Origin: CAMEON01 sp964463245 | GTDB lineage: Bacteria > Bacillota > Clostridia > Oscillospirales > CAG-272 | Direction: 5' to 3' | NCBI GenBank assembly: GCA_964463245.1 | Contig: CAYXBU010000048.1 | Location: 1-15,804 of the forward strand | Length of the DNA stretch: 15,804 nucleotides | Part shown: piece by piece, positions 5,750 through 12,505 of the stretch | How the letters are laid out: every line of letters starts with the position of its first letter | Numbering within the stretch: the first letter of the stretch is position 1 | The notes under the pieces: generated by a model | Told to the model about the DNA's origin: nothing | What the model saw: only the letters and a program-made list of their open reading frames with translations | Database searches by the model: none | Position numbers and translations under genes: made by a program

Positions 5750-6943
5750 CTATACAACGATCTCCTCCCCCGGGTGCACCACGATGCGGTGCATACCGGC
5801 GACGGCCTCCTCCACGAGGGCAGAGAAGTCCAGCTTGTTCTCCTGCTCCAGCACCTTTTCTAAGACGGGGCGGGTGCGGGGGTGGCGGGGGGTGAAGACG
5901 GTACAGCAGTCCTCGAATGGCTCGATGGAGGTCTCGAAGGTGCCGATGTGGCGGGAGATGGTCACGATCTCCTCCTTATCCAGCCCGATGCAGGGGCGGA
6001 AGACGGGGCGGGAGGACAAGGGGTCGGTCACGGCGAGAGCCTCGGCGGTCTGGGAAGCCACCTGCCCCAAGCTCTCTCCGGTGATCAGGGCGGTACACTT
6101 GCACATTGCGGCGGCGCGGTCGGCAATGGCCATCATGTAGCGGCGCAGGAGCAGGGTGAAGTAGTCCTCGTCGCAGGACTTGACCAGCTCCTCCTGAATA
6201 TGGGTCAGGGACACGATATGCACGATCATCTCGTCGTTGTTGTAGGAGGAGACCAGCTGTGCCAGACGGAGCACCTTTTCCAGTGCCATGGGGCTGGTAT
6301 AGGGGGCGGACTCAAAGTGGATGGCCTCGATGACCATACCGCGCTTGGCCAGCATATAGCCCGCCACGGGGGAATCGATCCCGCCCGAGAGCAGGAGCAT
6401 ACCCCGCCCGTTGGTGCCGACCGGCATACCGCCCGCACCCTTGATGGAGCCGGCATGAACGTAGGCGGCGTACTCCCGCACCTCCACTCGCACGGTCACC
6501 TCGGGATGGTGCACGTCCACACGAATGCCCGGCACGGTCTCCAGCACGGTGGCACCTGCCTCTGCGGCGATCTGCATGGAGTCGCAGGGGAACCGCTTGT
6601 CGGAACGCTTGGCCTCCACCTTGAAGCTCCGCTTACCGACCAGAGCGGGGGGAATGTAGCTCTTGACCGTCTCGCAGATGCTCTCCATAGACTTCTCACA
6701 CACGGCGGCGCGAGCGATGGAGATGATGCCGAAGACCTTGCAGGCATCCTCCAGCATCCCGTCCAGATCCGCCGACTCGTCAGCCGGCTCTACATAGACC
6801 GTGCTCTGGGCGCGGTAGATGTTGAAGTTCCCGTGCAGGCGCGCCTTGCGCTTGAGCTGTCGCTCCAGCATATCCTCGAAATAGCGGCGGTTGGCACCCT
6901 TGAGGATGATCTCGCCGTACTTGCAAAGCAAAATTTCCTTCAC
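5750..6943 (-). CDS. thiI: tRNA 4-thiouridine synthase / sulfur carrier thiotransferase ThiI
   Basis: The 397-residue protein begins ILLCKYGEIILKG and has a ferredoxin-like/THUMP region (about 1-170) followed by a PP-loop ATPase domain with SGGIDS (186-191) and TGESLGQVASQT (288-299). The EDCC segment (344-347) carries the likely catalytic cysteine. There is no C-terminal rhodanese domain, as usual for Firmicutes. ThiI adenylates U8 of tRNA and inserts sulfur to make s4U, and some family members also supply sulfur for the thiamine thiazole. It needs a cysteine desulfurase partner, and none is encoded here. The start is a GTG that overlaps the DUF2007 stop by four bases, with GAGGAGG seven to eight bases upstream, so it is translationally coupled to that gene. 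Confidence 0.95.
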   Translation of the reverse strand: MKEILLCKYGEIILKGANRRYFEDMLERQLKRKARLHGNFNIYRAQSTVYVEPADESADLDGMLEDACKVFGIISIARAAVCEKSMESICETVKSYIPPALVGKRSFKVEAKRSDKRFPCDSMQIAAEAGATVLETVPGIRVDVHHPEVTVRVEVREYAAYVHAGSIKGAGGMPVGTNGRGMLLLSGGIDSPVAGYMLAKRGMVIEAIHFESAPYTSPMALEKVLRLAQLVSSYNNDEMIVHIVSLTHIQEELVKSCDEDYFTLLLRRYMMAIADRAAAMCKCTALITGESLGQVASQTAEALAVTDPLSSRPVFRPCIGLDKEEIVTISRHIGTFETSIEPFEDCCTVFTPRHPRTRPVLEKVLEQENKLDFSALVEEAVAGMHRIVVHPGEEIVV

Positions 6944-7272
6944 GACTCTGCCTCCTCGTCCCCGTCACCGTCCGGGTCGTCCGCGCTGTCTGCGTCGGCC
7001 GTCCGGCCGTCAAAGCCGGAGATCAGCTCCTGCGCCGTCTCCAGCGCGGAGGTCGGGACGAATATGTCCGTCCCATACATGGAGAAGCCCGTCAGGATAC
7101 GCATGGCACTCCCGGTCGCACGCTCCTTGACTAAGTAGGGGATGTCGGCATCCTCCAGAAGTCCGCGCACCATGCCGAGCAGGACTACGTCATGCACCGT
7201 GGTCAGCAGGGAGACATTCTCCCCCTCCGGGATGCGGTGATCCTTTTCCAGACCAAAGATCGGATCAGACAT
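6940..7272 (-). CDS. DUF2007 domain protein (putative signal-transducing protein)
   Basis: The product is a small cytosolic protein of 110 residues starting MSDPIFGLEK. Its core, LLTTVHDVVLLGMVRGLLEDADIPYLVK in pattern, followed by a conserved glycine-rich stretch and DIFVPTSALETAQELI, matches DUF2007, a PII-like ferredoxin-fold domain of unknown function. The last 25 residues are strongly acidic (Asp/Glu/Ala/Gly). I chose the ATG at 7272 because GGAGG lies six bases upstream; the ATG at 7278 would abut it. The frame overlaps the exonuclease stop by eight bases and the thiI start by four, placing it in the middle of a coupled three-gene operon. Its proper role is unknown. Confidence 0.8.
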   Translation of the reverse strand: MSDPIFGLEKDHRIPEGENVSLLTTVHDVVLLGMVRGLLEDADIPYLVKERATGSAMRILTGFSMYGTDIFVPTSALETAQELISGFDGRTADADSADDPDGDGDEEAES

Positions 7273-8542
7273 AGGCATCCTCCGTTTCGGGCGCGGCGAC
7301 CGGGGGCTCGGTCTCGTCGGACTTCTCGGCCTCATGTGCATCGTATACTACCCCGACCGTAGCCGCCATGGCGGCGGCGCGCTCCAGCTTGGTCTTGCCC
7401 TCCAGTACATAGGGGATCCCGGTCATGCCGCGGGAGACCGCCTCGGGCGCGGGGGTGTCGTAGTAGTTCGGGAACAGTGCCTCCCAGACCTTCATGCAGC
7501 CGATGGTGTCGGCGATGGAGGAGTGGGGAATGCCCTCCCAGGTGATGCCCAGCGTCGCCATGGCATCCACCAGCGAGGCGTGGGTGTTGTCCGGGAAGTG
7601 CTCGCTCTGGTAGCGGACGAACTCAATGGCGGCACAGCGCACCTTCTTGTGCAGTGCCTCCTGCTCCCGCTCGGTCTCGTAGATGTACTTGATGTGCCCG
7701 AAATCCGTGGATACACCGAAGGCGATCAGGTTGTCGGCGTTCTCGAACAGCTCCTTGATGCGGGGAATCAGCTCGTCCAGCGTGGGGGCATCCTGCACCA
7801 TGGCGGGGGATATGCCGTGGATCTTCTCGGTGCGGTTCCACTTCTTCTTGCGCAACGGCTTGACCAGCGTATCCATCAGCACCTCGCCGGTCGCATCCAT
7901 GATGGACACCGAGATGATCTCGTCGTGGTCGTATACGCCGGTCAGCTCCAGATCAAAGAACAGGACACGCCGCCTGTCCATGTGGTGCGCCACCGCACGG
8001 TAGGCATCCCCCTCGGCGCGGCGCACCGCCAGGTCTGCCTCAAAGCAGGTCCGACAGAGCTTGCGGCGGTAGCGTTCGCCCTTCCCGCAGCAGGCGCAGG
8101 GCAGGGGTCTTCTTTTGGCGGTGCGGCGATCGTAGAAGTAGACGGTCTGATTGCCGCGCTCGGAGTAGGCGACCGGCTCGACACCGTCGGGGATGTCATA
8201 GCCCATCTTGTCCAGCCGCTCGCGGGTGTAGAAGCTGCGCCCCGCCGCCTGACGGCTGTTCATCTTGACCACTGTCCCGCCGCTCTCCAGTGTGCGGGTC
8301 TCCTGCTCCTCCATGTAGGGGCGGTACCAGGTCTCGGGGGAGGCCTCGGTGACCTTGGCGGGGTCGTAGTAGTAGACGGTCTCGCCGCTCTCGCTCGTGG
8401 CGTATGCGGCGGGTGCCGCCGTCGGGGTCAGGTGCATTCTGTCCAGCAGGGCGGCGGTCAGATAGCCGCGCCGCTCGGCCTCCTTGGGGCTGAGGCAACG
8501 AGTGCCTCCTGTTCTGTTGCTGTTGCTCACCGTTTCGATCAT
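7265..8542 (-). CDS. DEDDh 3'-5' exonuclease with duplicated N-terminal motif and zinc ribbon
   Basis: This protein is 425 residues. The C-terminal half is a DnaQ/RNase T-like exonuclease: Exo I FFDLELTG (Asp197, Glu199), Exo II NLIAFGVSTDFGH (Asp280) and Exo III HSSIAD (His340, Asp345), so all five catalytic positions are present. It is preceded by a cysteine cluster CACC-x11-CRTC (149-166) that looks like a zinc ribbon. Residues 26-60 and 104-138 form an internal duplication sharing LD(R/K)M, a Pro-x-Ala-Tyr and TVY(Y/F)YD. Substrate (DNA or RNA) is unknown. The start is uncertain: the ATG at 8542 is directly abutted by AAAGGA, while an in-frame GTG at 8530 would have 12-base spacing. It leads the operon with DUF2007 and thiI. 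Confidence 0.86.
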   Translation of the reverse strand: MIETVSNSNRTGGTRCLSPKEAERRGYLTAALLDRMHLTPTAAPAAYATSESGETVYYYDPAKVTEASPETWYRPYMEEQETRTLESGGTVVKMNSRQAAGRSFYTRERLDKMGYDIPDGVEPVAYSERGNQTVYFYDRRTAKRRPLPCACCGKGERYRRKLCRTCFEADLAVRRAEGDAYRAVAHHMDRRRVLFFDLELTGVYDHDEIISVSIMDATGEVLMDTLVKPLRKKKWNRTEKIHGISPAMVQDAPTLDELIPRIKELFENADNLIAFGVSTDFGHIKYIYETEREQEALHKKVRCAAIEFVRYQSEHFPDNTHASLVDAMATLGITWEGIPHSSIADTIGCMKVWEALFPNYYDTPAPEAVSRGMTGIPYVLEGKTKLERAAAMAATVGVVYDAHEAEKSDETEPPVAAPETEDAYV

Positions 8543-8711
8543 TCCTTTCTTGATTCACTGCAGAGAGAGGCCTTGCGCCGATCCCGTCTCGAACGGGGAG
8601 GACGGTTTCCAAACCGCCCGGGCACAAGTCATCCTGCCCAAAGATAGCCGCAGGGCGGTTTCCTGCGTGCTCGTCCCGAGGGATGTCGGTGTTCTGCACC
8701 GACCCTCAATC
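8543..8711 (-). promoter_or_regulatory. Structured 5' leader with mutually exclusive stems
   Basis: From the predicted start near 8711 the leader runs about 165 bases to the exonuclease gene. Local stems are H1 (8678-8682/8703-8707 plus 8686-8691/8697-8702), H2 (8649-8654/8662-8667), H3 (8620-8624/8635-8639), H4 (8600-8608/8611-8619) and H5 (8583-8587/8593-8597). Segment 8611-8619 is also a perfect 9-bp complement of 8653-8661, so it can form either H4 or a long-range stem that stacks on H3 and breaks H2. I recognise no known riboswitch. No T tract follows, so any control would act on translation or RNA stability. Confidence 0.5.
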
Positions 8712-8717
8712 AGAAAC

Positions 8718-8746
8718 AGTATATCACAAAGATAGAAAATAATCAA
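8718..8746 (-). promoter_or_regulatory. Sigma-A type promoter for the exonuclease-DUF2007-thiI operon
   Basis: On the minus strand TTGATT (8746-8741) is followed by exactly 17 bases and TATACT (8723-8718), with a TG one base before the -10 (extended -10). The predicted start is near 8711. This is a strong match and faces the operon. Confidence 0.8.
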
Positions 8747-8819
8747 GAGATTGACCGAAAAAGATGAAAATTTGTTACAGATCGGCGGGGGTCAGCCGCG
8801 CTTTTTTCGCATAAAGGAT

Positions 8820-8848
8820 TTGACAAATACCCGAAAGCGTGGTATAAT
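8820..8848 (+). promoter_or_regulatory. Perfect consensus sigma-A promoter
   Basis: TTGACA (8820-8825), a 17-base spacer and TATAAT (8843-8848) match the housekeeping consensus at all twelve positions. The predicted start is near 8855. It faces the TIM-barrel gene 256 bases downstream and is divergent from the promoter at 8718-8746. Confidence 0.88.
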
Positions 8849-8854
8849 AGACTG

Positions 8855-8899
8855 AAAAGGAGTCGATGCGGGAGAACCGATCGCAAAACGACCTTTTTT
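8855..8899 (+). terminator. Attenuator-like hairpin with T6 tract, overlapping a minicistron
   Basis: Directly at the predicted transcript start, AAAAGG-a-GTCG (8855-8865) can pair with CGACC and the T run (8889-8899), with an inner TGCG/CGCA stem (8867-8870/8882-8885). It ends in six T residues (8894-8899). Within it lies AAGGAG followed after three bases by an ATG opening a frame of 11 codons (MRENRSQNDLF, 8866-8901). This could be an early terminator or attenuator, or give a roughly 45-base RNA. The bulged, partly AT stem makes this moderate at best. Confidence 0.4.
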
Positions 8900-9013
8900 G
8901 AATGTATTGTGGAGCAAGGGACTCACCCGAGTTACGACCCGGGGGTGCAAAATTGCCCGAAAACGACTCACAAAACGATAACGAAACTATCCCCAACAAT
9001 AGTAAATTGTTGA

Positions 9014-9064
9014 AAGTCCTTGAAGGGGGTCTGGGGGAAACTTCCTTCAGGAAGTTTCCCCCAG
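9014..9064 (+). repeat. GAAAGTCCTTGAAGGGGG hairpin repeat, copy D
   Basis: The sequence starts GAAAGTCCTTGAAGGGGG and ends in a perfect 15-bp stem (9031-9045 with 9050-9064, loop TTCA). Related copies are at 190-236 and, on the other strand, 15655-15712. The run after the stem is A-rich rather than T-rich, so it is not a plus-strand terminator. It lies 46 bases before the next gene. Confidence 0.75.
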
Positions 9065-9110
9065 AAAAAATTAGTTAAACCATTATTATACAGCCAAAGG
9101 AGGCACGGTC

Positions 9111-9995
9111 ATGCCCGAGACACCCATCCTCATCCCCACGCGATACCACGGCTACCGCTCGGACGGGGGCAGGTTTTCCCTGTCCGCGATGGCGGATTTT
9201 GCCGCAGACTGCGGGTTTGCGGGAGCCGATCTCTCGCTGGATATATACGACGTGACCGACGATGGTCTGCCTGGGATGCTGTACGCCTTCCGCGAGCGGC
9301 TGGCGGCGCGGGGGCTGACCCTGCCCTCCTGTCACCTCCCCTTTTATATGCCTTCCCCGGATGATGCGGCCGCCATGGCCTGCTTTACCCGGATGCAGAC
9401 GGCGGCACTCCGCGCGGCGGCACGGCTGGGCATCCGCAATGCCGTGATCCATCCCATCCTGCGGCACGGCAGTCGGATGACGGGAGTTGCGGGCGACCCG
9501 CAGGCGACCTGGCTGGGGGAGAATGTCCGCTACTTGACCCCCCTGCGGGAGCTGGCGGGACAGCTGAACGTCACGCTGGCGGTGGAGAATATGGTGGGGA
9601 TGCCCCTGCCCGAGGAGCGAGACGAGACCGTGTACGGCTCCCGCGCCGCGCATATCCTTGCGCTGGCGGAGGCTCTGGATTGCGGCATCTGCTGGGACAT
9701 CGGCCACGCGCACATCACGGGGGGCGACAGCCCCGCCGAGAGCCTGCTGGCGGTCGGGGATCGCCTGTCGGTGTTGCATATCCACGACAACGACGGTAAG
9801 ACCGACTCCCACCGCATCCCCGGCGAGGGGACGGTGGACTGGGAGGACGTGTCCCGCGGGCTGTCCTACCTTCCCGGGGCGCGATGTACGGTGCTGGAGC
9901 TGAAGACCTCGGATCTGCCCGCCGACCGCGTCGTCCGCGAAGCACACGCCGCACGGGCACTGTACGCCGCCAAGAGCATATTTTCAGGAAAATAA
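9111..9995 (+). CDS. Sugar phosphate isomerase/epimerase family protein (xylose isomerase-like TIM barrel)
   Basis: The 294-residue protein has the pattern of the AP endonuclease 2/xylose isomerase-like TIM barrel. Probable metal ligands are Glu159 (LAVEN), Asp196 and His199 (CWDIGHAH), His223-Asp228 (LHIHDND), and Glu263 (VLELK); HRIPGEGTVDW (234-244) is typical of the isomerase/epimerase branch. Members isomerise or epimerise sugars or inositols using a divalent metal; endonuclease IV is the other main activity, but this protein looks more like the sugar branch. The substrate is unknown and no sugar pathway gene is adjacent. The ATG has AAGGAGG eight bases upstream. A consensus promoter lies 263 bases upstream with an attenuator-like element between. 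Transcription may continue into cysS. Confidence 0.86.
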   Translation: MPETPILIPTRYHGYRSDGGRFSLSAMADFAADCGFAGADLSLDIYDVTDDGLPGMLYAFRERLAARGLTLPSCHLPFYMPSPDDAAAMACFTRMQTAALRAAARLGIRNAVIHPILRHGSRMTGVAGDPQATWLGENVRYLTPLRELAGQLNVTLAVENMVGMPLPEERDETVYGSRAAHILALAEALDCGICWDIGHAHITGGDSPAESLLAVGDRLSVLHIHDNDGKTDSHRIPGEGTVDWEDVSRGLSYLPGARCTVLELKTSDLPADRVVREAHAARALYAAKSIFSGK

Positions 9996-10086
9996 GGCCG
10001 TGCCCGAACCGATCGGATCACGGGCATGAAAGTTGATAAACAACGCTGTTTTGCAAAGGAATACTCATTCCGGAAAGGATACCGTC

Positions 10087-11544
10087 ATGCTGTTATATAA
10101 CTCCGCCTCCCACAAGCGGGAGGAATTCGTCCCCTACGAGCCGGGCAAGGTCAGTATGTACACCTGCGGCCCCACCGTCTACCACTTCGCCCACATCGGC
10201 AACCTCCGCACCTATATCATGGAGGATATCTTAGACCGCTACCTCCGCTATGCCGGCTATGAGGTCACCCGCGTCATGAACATCACGGATGTTGGGCACT
10301 TAGCCTCGGATGCCGACGAGGGAGAGGACAAGATGCTCAAGGGCGCACGGCGGGAGCACAAGACCGTCATGGAGATCGCGCAGTACTACACCGATGCCTT
10401 CTTCGCCGACTGCGACAAGCTCCACATCCGCCGCCCCGACATCGTCCAGCCCGCGACCGGGTGCATCCCGGATTATATCCACCTCATCGAGACCTTGATG
10501 GACAAGGGCTACGCCTACTTCGCCGGGGGCAACGTGTATTTCGACACCGCCAAGCTGGAGAAGTACTATATCTTCAACGACCACGATGCGGAAGACCTTG
10601 CCGTGGGTGTCCGCGAGAGCGTGGAGGAGGATACCAACAAGAAGAACAAGAACGACTTCGTCCTGTGGTTCACCAAGTCCAAGTTTGAGGATCAGGCACT
10701 CAAGTGGGATTCCCCATGGGGGGTGGGCTACCCTGGCTGGCACATCGAGTGCTCCGGCATCAGCCTCAAGTATCTGGGGGAGCACTTGGATATCCACTGC
10801 GGCGGCATTGACAATGCCTTCCCGCACCACACCAACGAGATCGCCCAGTCGGAGGCCTACTTAGGGCATCCCTGGTGCCGCTACTGGATGCACGTCCTGC
10901 ACCTGAACACCCAGAGCGGCAAGATGTCCAAGTCCAAGGGGGAGTTCCTGACCGTCTCCCTGCTGGAGGAGAAGGGCTACGACCCGATGGTCTACCGCTT
11001 CTTCTGCCTGCAGTCCCACTACCGCAAGTCCCTTGTCTTTACCTGGGAGAATCTGGACAACGCCGCCGTAGCGTACAACAAGCTGGTATCACGGCTGGCA
11101 ACACTGGTACCCGCCGAGGGCGAGTCGGTGGACGAGACCGCCGCCGCAGAGTTGCGCCGAGGCTTTGCCGCCGCGCTGGACAACGACCTCAACACCTCGC
11201 TGGCCATCACCGCGCTGTACGATGTGCTCAAGGCCAAGACGAACAGCACGACCAAGCTGGCACTGGTCGAGGAATTTGATACGGTGCTGTCGCTGGGACT
11301 TACGGATCATGCCGCCGCCCTCCGCGCCGCCGAGGCAGAGAAAGCCGCCGAGGCCGCTCGGGCACAGGCGGAGGCCGCCGCCGCTGACCCTTTCGTGGCG
11401 GAGATCCTGTCGCTGATCGAGGCGCGCAAGGCCGCCAAGGCACAGCGAAATTTCGCCGAGGCCGACCGCATCCGGGACTACCTCGCCGAGCGGGGCGTGA
11501 CACTGGTGGACACCAAGGACGGCACGACCTATACAAGATCATAA
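10087..11544 (+). CDS. cysS: Cysteinyl-tRNA synthetase
   Basis: The 485-residue class I synthetase has HIGN (36-39), KMSKS (279-283), Cys27 in MYTCGPTVY, HIECSG and PHHTNE, which together supply the zinc site and the active site. It ligates cysteine to tRNA-Cys in the cytosol. The length is slightly above the usual 460-470 because of an Ala/Glu-rich stretch before the C-terminal NFAEADRIRDYL helix. I chose the ATG at 10087 because AAAGGA lies seven bases upstream; a TTG at 10033 would add 18 residues with no family match. The 91-base gap from the TIM-barrel gene contains a stem (TGCCCG/CGGGCA) but no T-box sequence, so the amino-acid-sensing control common for Firmicute cysS is not visible. 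Confidence 0.97.
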   Translation: MLLYNSASHKREEFVPYEPGKVSMYTCGPTVYHFAHIGNLRTYIMEDILDRYLRYAGYEVTRVMNITDVGHLASDADEGEDKMLKGARREHKTVMEIAQYYTDAFFADCDKLHIRRPDIVQPATGCIPDYIHLIETLMDKGYAYFAGGNVYFDTAKLEKYYIFNDHDAEDLAVGVRESVEEDTNKKNKNDFVLWFTKSKFEDQALKWDSPWGVGYPGWHIECSGISLKYLGEHLDIHCGGIDNAFPHHTNEIAQSEAYLGHPWCRYWMHVLHLNTQSGKMSKSKGEFLTVSLLEEKGYDPMVYRFFCLQSHYRKSLVFTWENLDNAAVAYNKLVSRLATLVPAEGESVDETAAAELRRGFAAALDNDLNTSLAITALYDVLKAKTNSTTKLALVEEFDTVLSLGLTDHAAALRAAEAEKAAEAARAQAEAAAADPFVAEILSLIEARKAAKAQRNFAEADRIRDYLAERGVTLVDTKDGTTYTRS

Positions 11545-11579
11545 GCGAATAGCGAATAACTGCAAGGAAGTCATTTTCC

Positions 11580-12089
11580 ATGAATATCAAGGAATTGTAC
11601 CGCAAGTACCGTGAGGTCATCCTGTACCTCGTCTTTGGTGTGCTGACTACGCTGGTGGGCTGGGTGGTCTACTTCGCCCTGCTCTGGTCGTGGCGCGCCG
11701 CCTTCGACCTCCCCGCCGGGGAGACCACCGGCTCCCTCTACTTCACGGGGTACACCATCGCGCAGGTCGTCCAGTGGATCGCCGCCGTGCTCTTTGCCTT
11801 TTTTACCAATCGGAAATGGGTCTTTACCGATGCGGATCGCGCGGTCTCCCTGCCGATCCAGCTGGGTAAGTTCGCCGCAGGTAGGCTGGCGACCTTCGGG
11901 TTGGACTTCGTCATCACCTACTTCGGCGGCATGGCTCTCTCCGCCCTGCTCCCCGCTCTCAATGCCGTGGAGCTCCTCGGCCGCAACTGGAATCTCAACG
12001 AGATCGCCGCTAAGGTCGTCGCCGCCGTCATCGTCATCATCGGCAACTATGTCTTCAGCAAGCTGTTCGTGTTTCGGAAGAAGAAGTGA
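11580..12089 (+). CDS. GtrA family membrane protein
   Basis: The 169-residue protein has four predicted transmembrane segments (about 13-36, 54-76, 99-126 and 141-161). It carries the GtrA signatures FFTNRKWVF (74-82) and NYVFSKLFVF (156-165), and a lysine-rich end. GtrA proteins are thought to help translocate lipid-linked sugars for cell-surface polysaccharide or teichoic acid decoration, usually beside a glycosyltransferase. None is encoded here, so the partner must be elsewhere. The ATG has AAGGA about eleven bases upstream and lies 35 bases after cysS, so it may be read from the same transcript. A weak stem with five T residues (12103-12120) may end it. Confidence 0.9.
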   Translation: MNIKELYRKYREVILYLVFGVLTTLVGWVVYFALLWSWRAAFDLPAGETTGSLYFTGYTIAQVVQWIAAVLFAFFTNRKWVFTDADRAVSLPIQLGKFAAGRLATFGLDFVITYFGGMALSALLPALNAVELLGRNWNLNEIAAKVVAAVIVIIGNYVFSKLFVFRKKK

Positions 12090-12102
12090 GGAGAAGCGAG
12101 GG

Positions 12103-12120
12103 AAGCACCGGGGGCTTTTT
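12103..12120 (+). terminator. Weak possible terminator after the GtrA gene
   Basis: AAGC (12103-12106) can pair with GCTT (12114-12117), and the T run continues to 12120 (five T residues). The stem is only four base pairs. The position, 14 bases after the stop codon, is right, but the structure is weak. Confidence 0.25.
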
Positions 12121-12129
12121 GAATAAAAT

Positions 12130-12322
12130 CAGAACTGCCGCTACGCGGACAGTTCGTGAAGTTTGCCGCTCGCGGCAAACATTCACCCCCCAGACCCGCA
12201 AAAACTTCTATGGCAATTTATTGGCGTGTCAGCGTTGATCGCCTCGGACATCTACTTGACACAGCCAACGAAAGATAGGAACCCCTATAAGGGGTGCGGG
12301 ATGCTCTGCAGAGCACCCCGCC
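12130..12322 (-). repeat. Dispersed structured repeat, copy C (inverted)
   Basis: Read on the minus strand this copy has the same order of blocks as A and B. It has the GGTGCTCTGCAGAGC hairpin, CTTTCGTTGG, GTAGATGTCCGAGGCGAT followed by CAACGCTGACACGCC, TGCCATAGAAGT, then two adjoining hairpins. The hairpins are 12156-12186 (GTGAA and GTTTGCCGC arms with one bulge) and 12132-12155 (GAACTG-t-CCGC-gta-GCGG-CAGTTC on the minus strand). It sits downstream of the GtrA gene. Confidence 0.8.
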
Positions 12323-12389
12323 GAGACCGCAGGACCTTTGCGCGGTATTGGTTTCTGATGCTCAGCGTTTTCCTCGCGTAGCGTTGCCG

Positions 12390-12417
12390 TTGACCTTCCG
12401 GCTCCCCTGAATATAAC
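12390..12417 (+). promoter_or_regulatory. Probable promoter of the helicase gene
   Basis: TTGACC (12390-12395) is followed by 16 bases and TATAAC (12412-12417), each one base from consensus. It lies about 90 bases upstream of the helicase ATG and downstream of repeat copy C. Confidence 0.5.
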
Positions 12418-12505
12418 GAGGACTCCCCCTTCCCCGCCGGGGAAGGGTTCCCGCCAAACTCCACCGCCCATCCCCCGCAAAACAAAAAAAGAAAGGAGCC
12501 TCCCC

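Larger units (their letters stand above)
8543..9110. other. 568-base divergent control region, no confident gene
   Basis: The gap holds two divergent promoters, the leader of the exonuclease operon, the attenuator-like hairpin and a hairpin repeat (9014-9064). A 58-codon frame (8902-9078) follows the minicistron in the same reading frame but runs into the hairpin repeat and has no ribosome site, so I do not call it a gene. A further possible stem lies near 8925-8958 (CACCC with GGGTG). Confidence 0.7.
12090..12505. other. 416-base intergenic gap, mainly repeat copy C, no gene
   Basis: The gap between the GtrA and helicase genes holds a weak terminator, structured repeat copy C, a CCCTTCCCCGCCGGGGAAGGG palindrome (12427-12447) and a plausible helicase promoter. 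Open frames crossing it have no ribosome site or recognisable product. Confidence 0.65.

Noticed and set aside
8575..8625. A tRNA-like T arm (CCCCGTTCGAGACGGG on the minus strand) suggesting a tRNA-Ser or tRNA-Sec gene
   Set aside because: The stem has a mismatch, no matching acceptor strand exists upstream, there is no CCA, and the apparent anticodon arm does not close with a 7-base loop.
8609..8625. CCGCCCGGGCA on the plus strand, similar to the 3' core of the ZTP (pfl) riboswitch
   Set aside because: The 5' half of the ZTP aptamer is absent, no plus-strand promoter precedes it, and no purine gene follows on that strand.
425..8647. Plus-strand open frames of 404-437 codons (425-1651, 3458-4672, 5882-7138, 7334-8647)
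   Set aside because: Each lies opposite a recognisable minus-strand gene and encodes Gly/His/Leu/Gln-rich sequence with no motif or ribosome site.
9031..9064. The 15-bp hairpin at copy D as an intrinsic terminator
   Set aside because: The base run after the stem is A-rich on the plus strand and C-rich on the minus strand, so no T tract follows it in either direction.
8902..9078. A 58-codon frame (MYCGARDSPE...) after the consensus promoter
   Set aside because: It has no ribosome site, its last third is translated from the GAAAGTCCTTGAA hairpin repeat, and I recognise no protein family.
9996..10086. A T-box riboswitch in front of cysS
   Set aside because: The gap is only 91 bases and lacks the conserved T-box sequence and specifier domain; only a short TGCCCG/CGGGCA stem is present.
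10033..10086. TTG at 10033 as the cysS start
   Set aside because: No ribosome site precedes it and the added residues match nothing in CysRS, whereas the ATG at 10087 has AAAGGA at normal distance.
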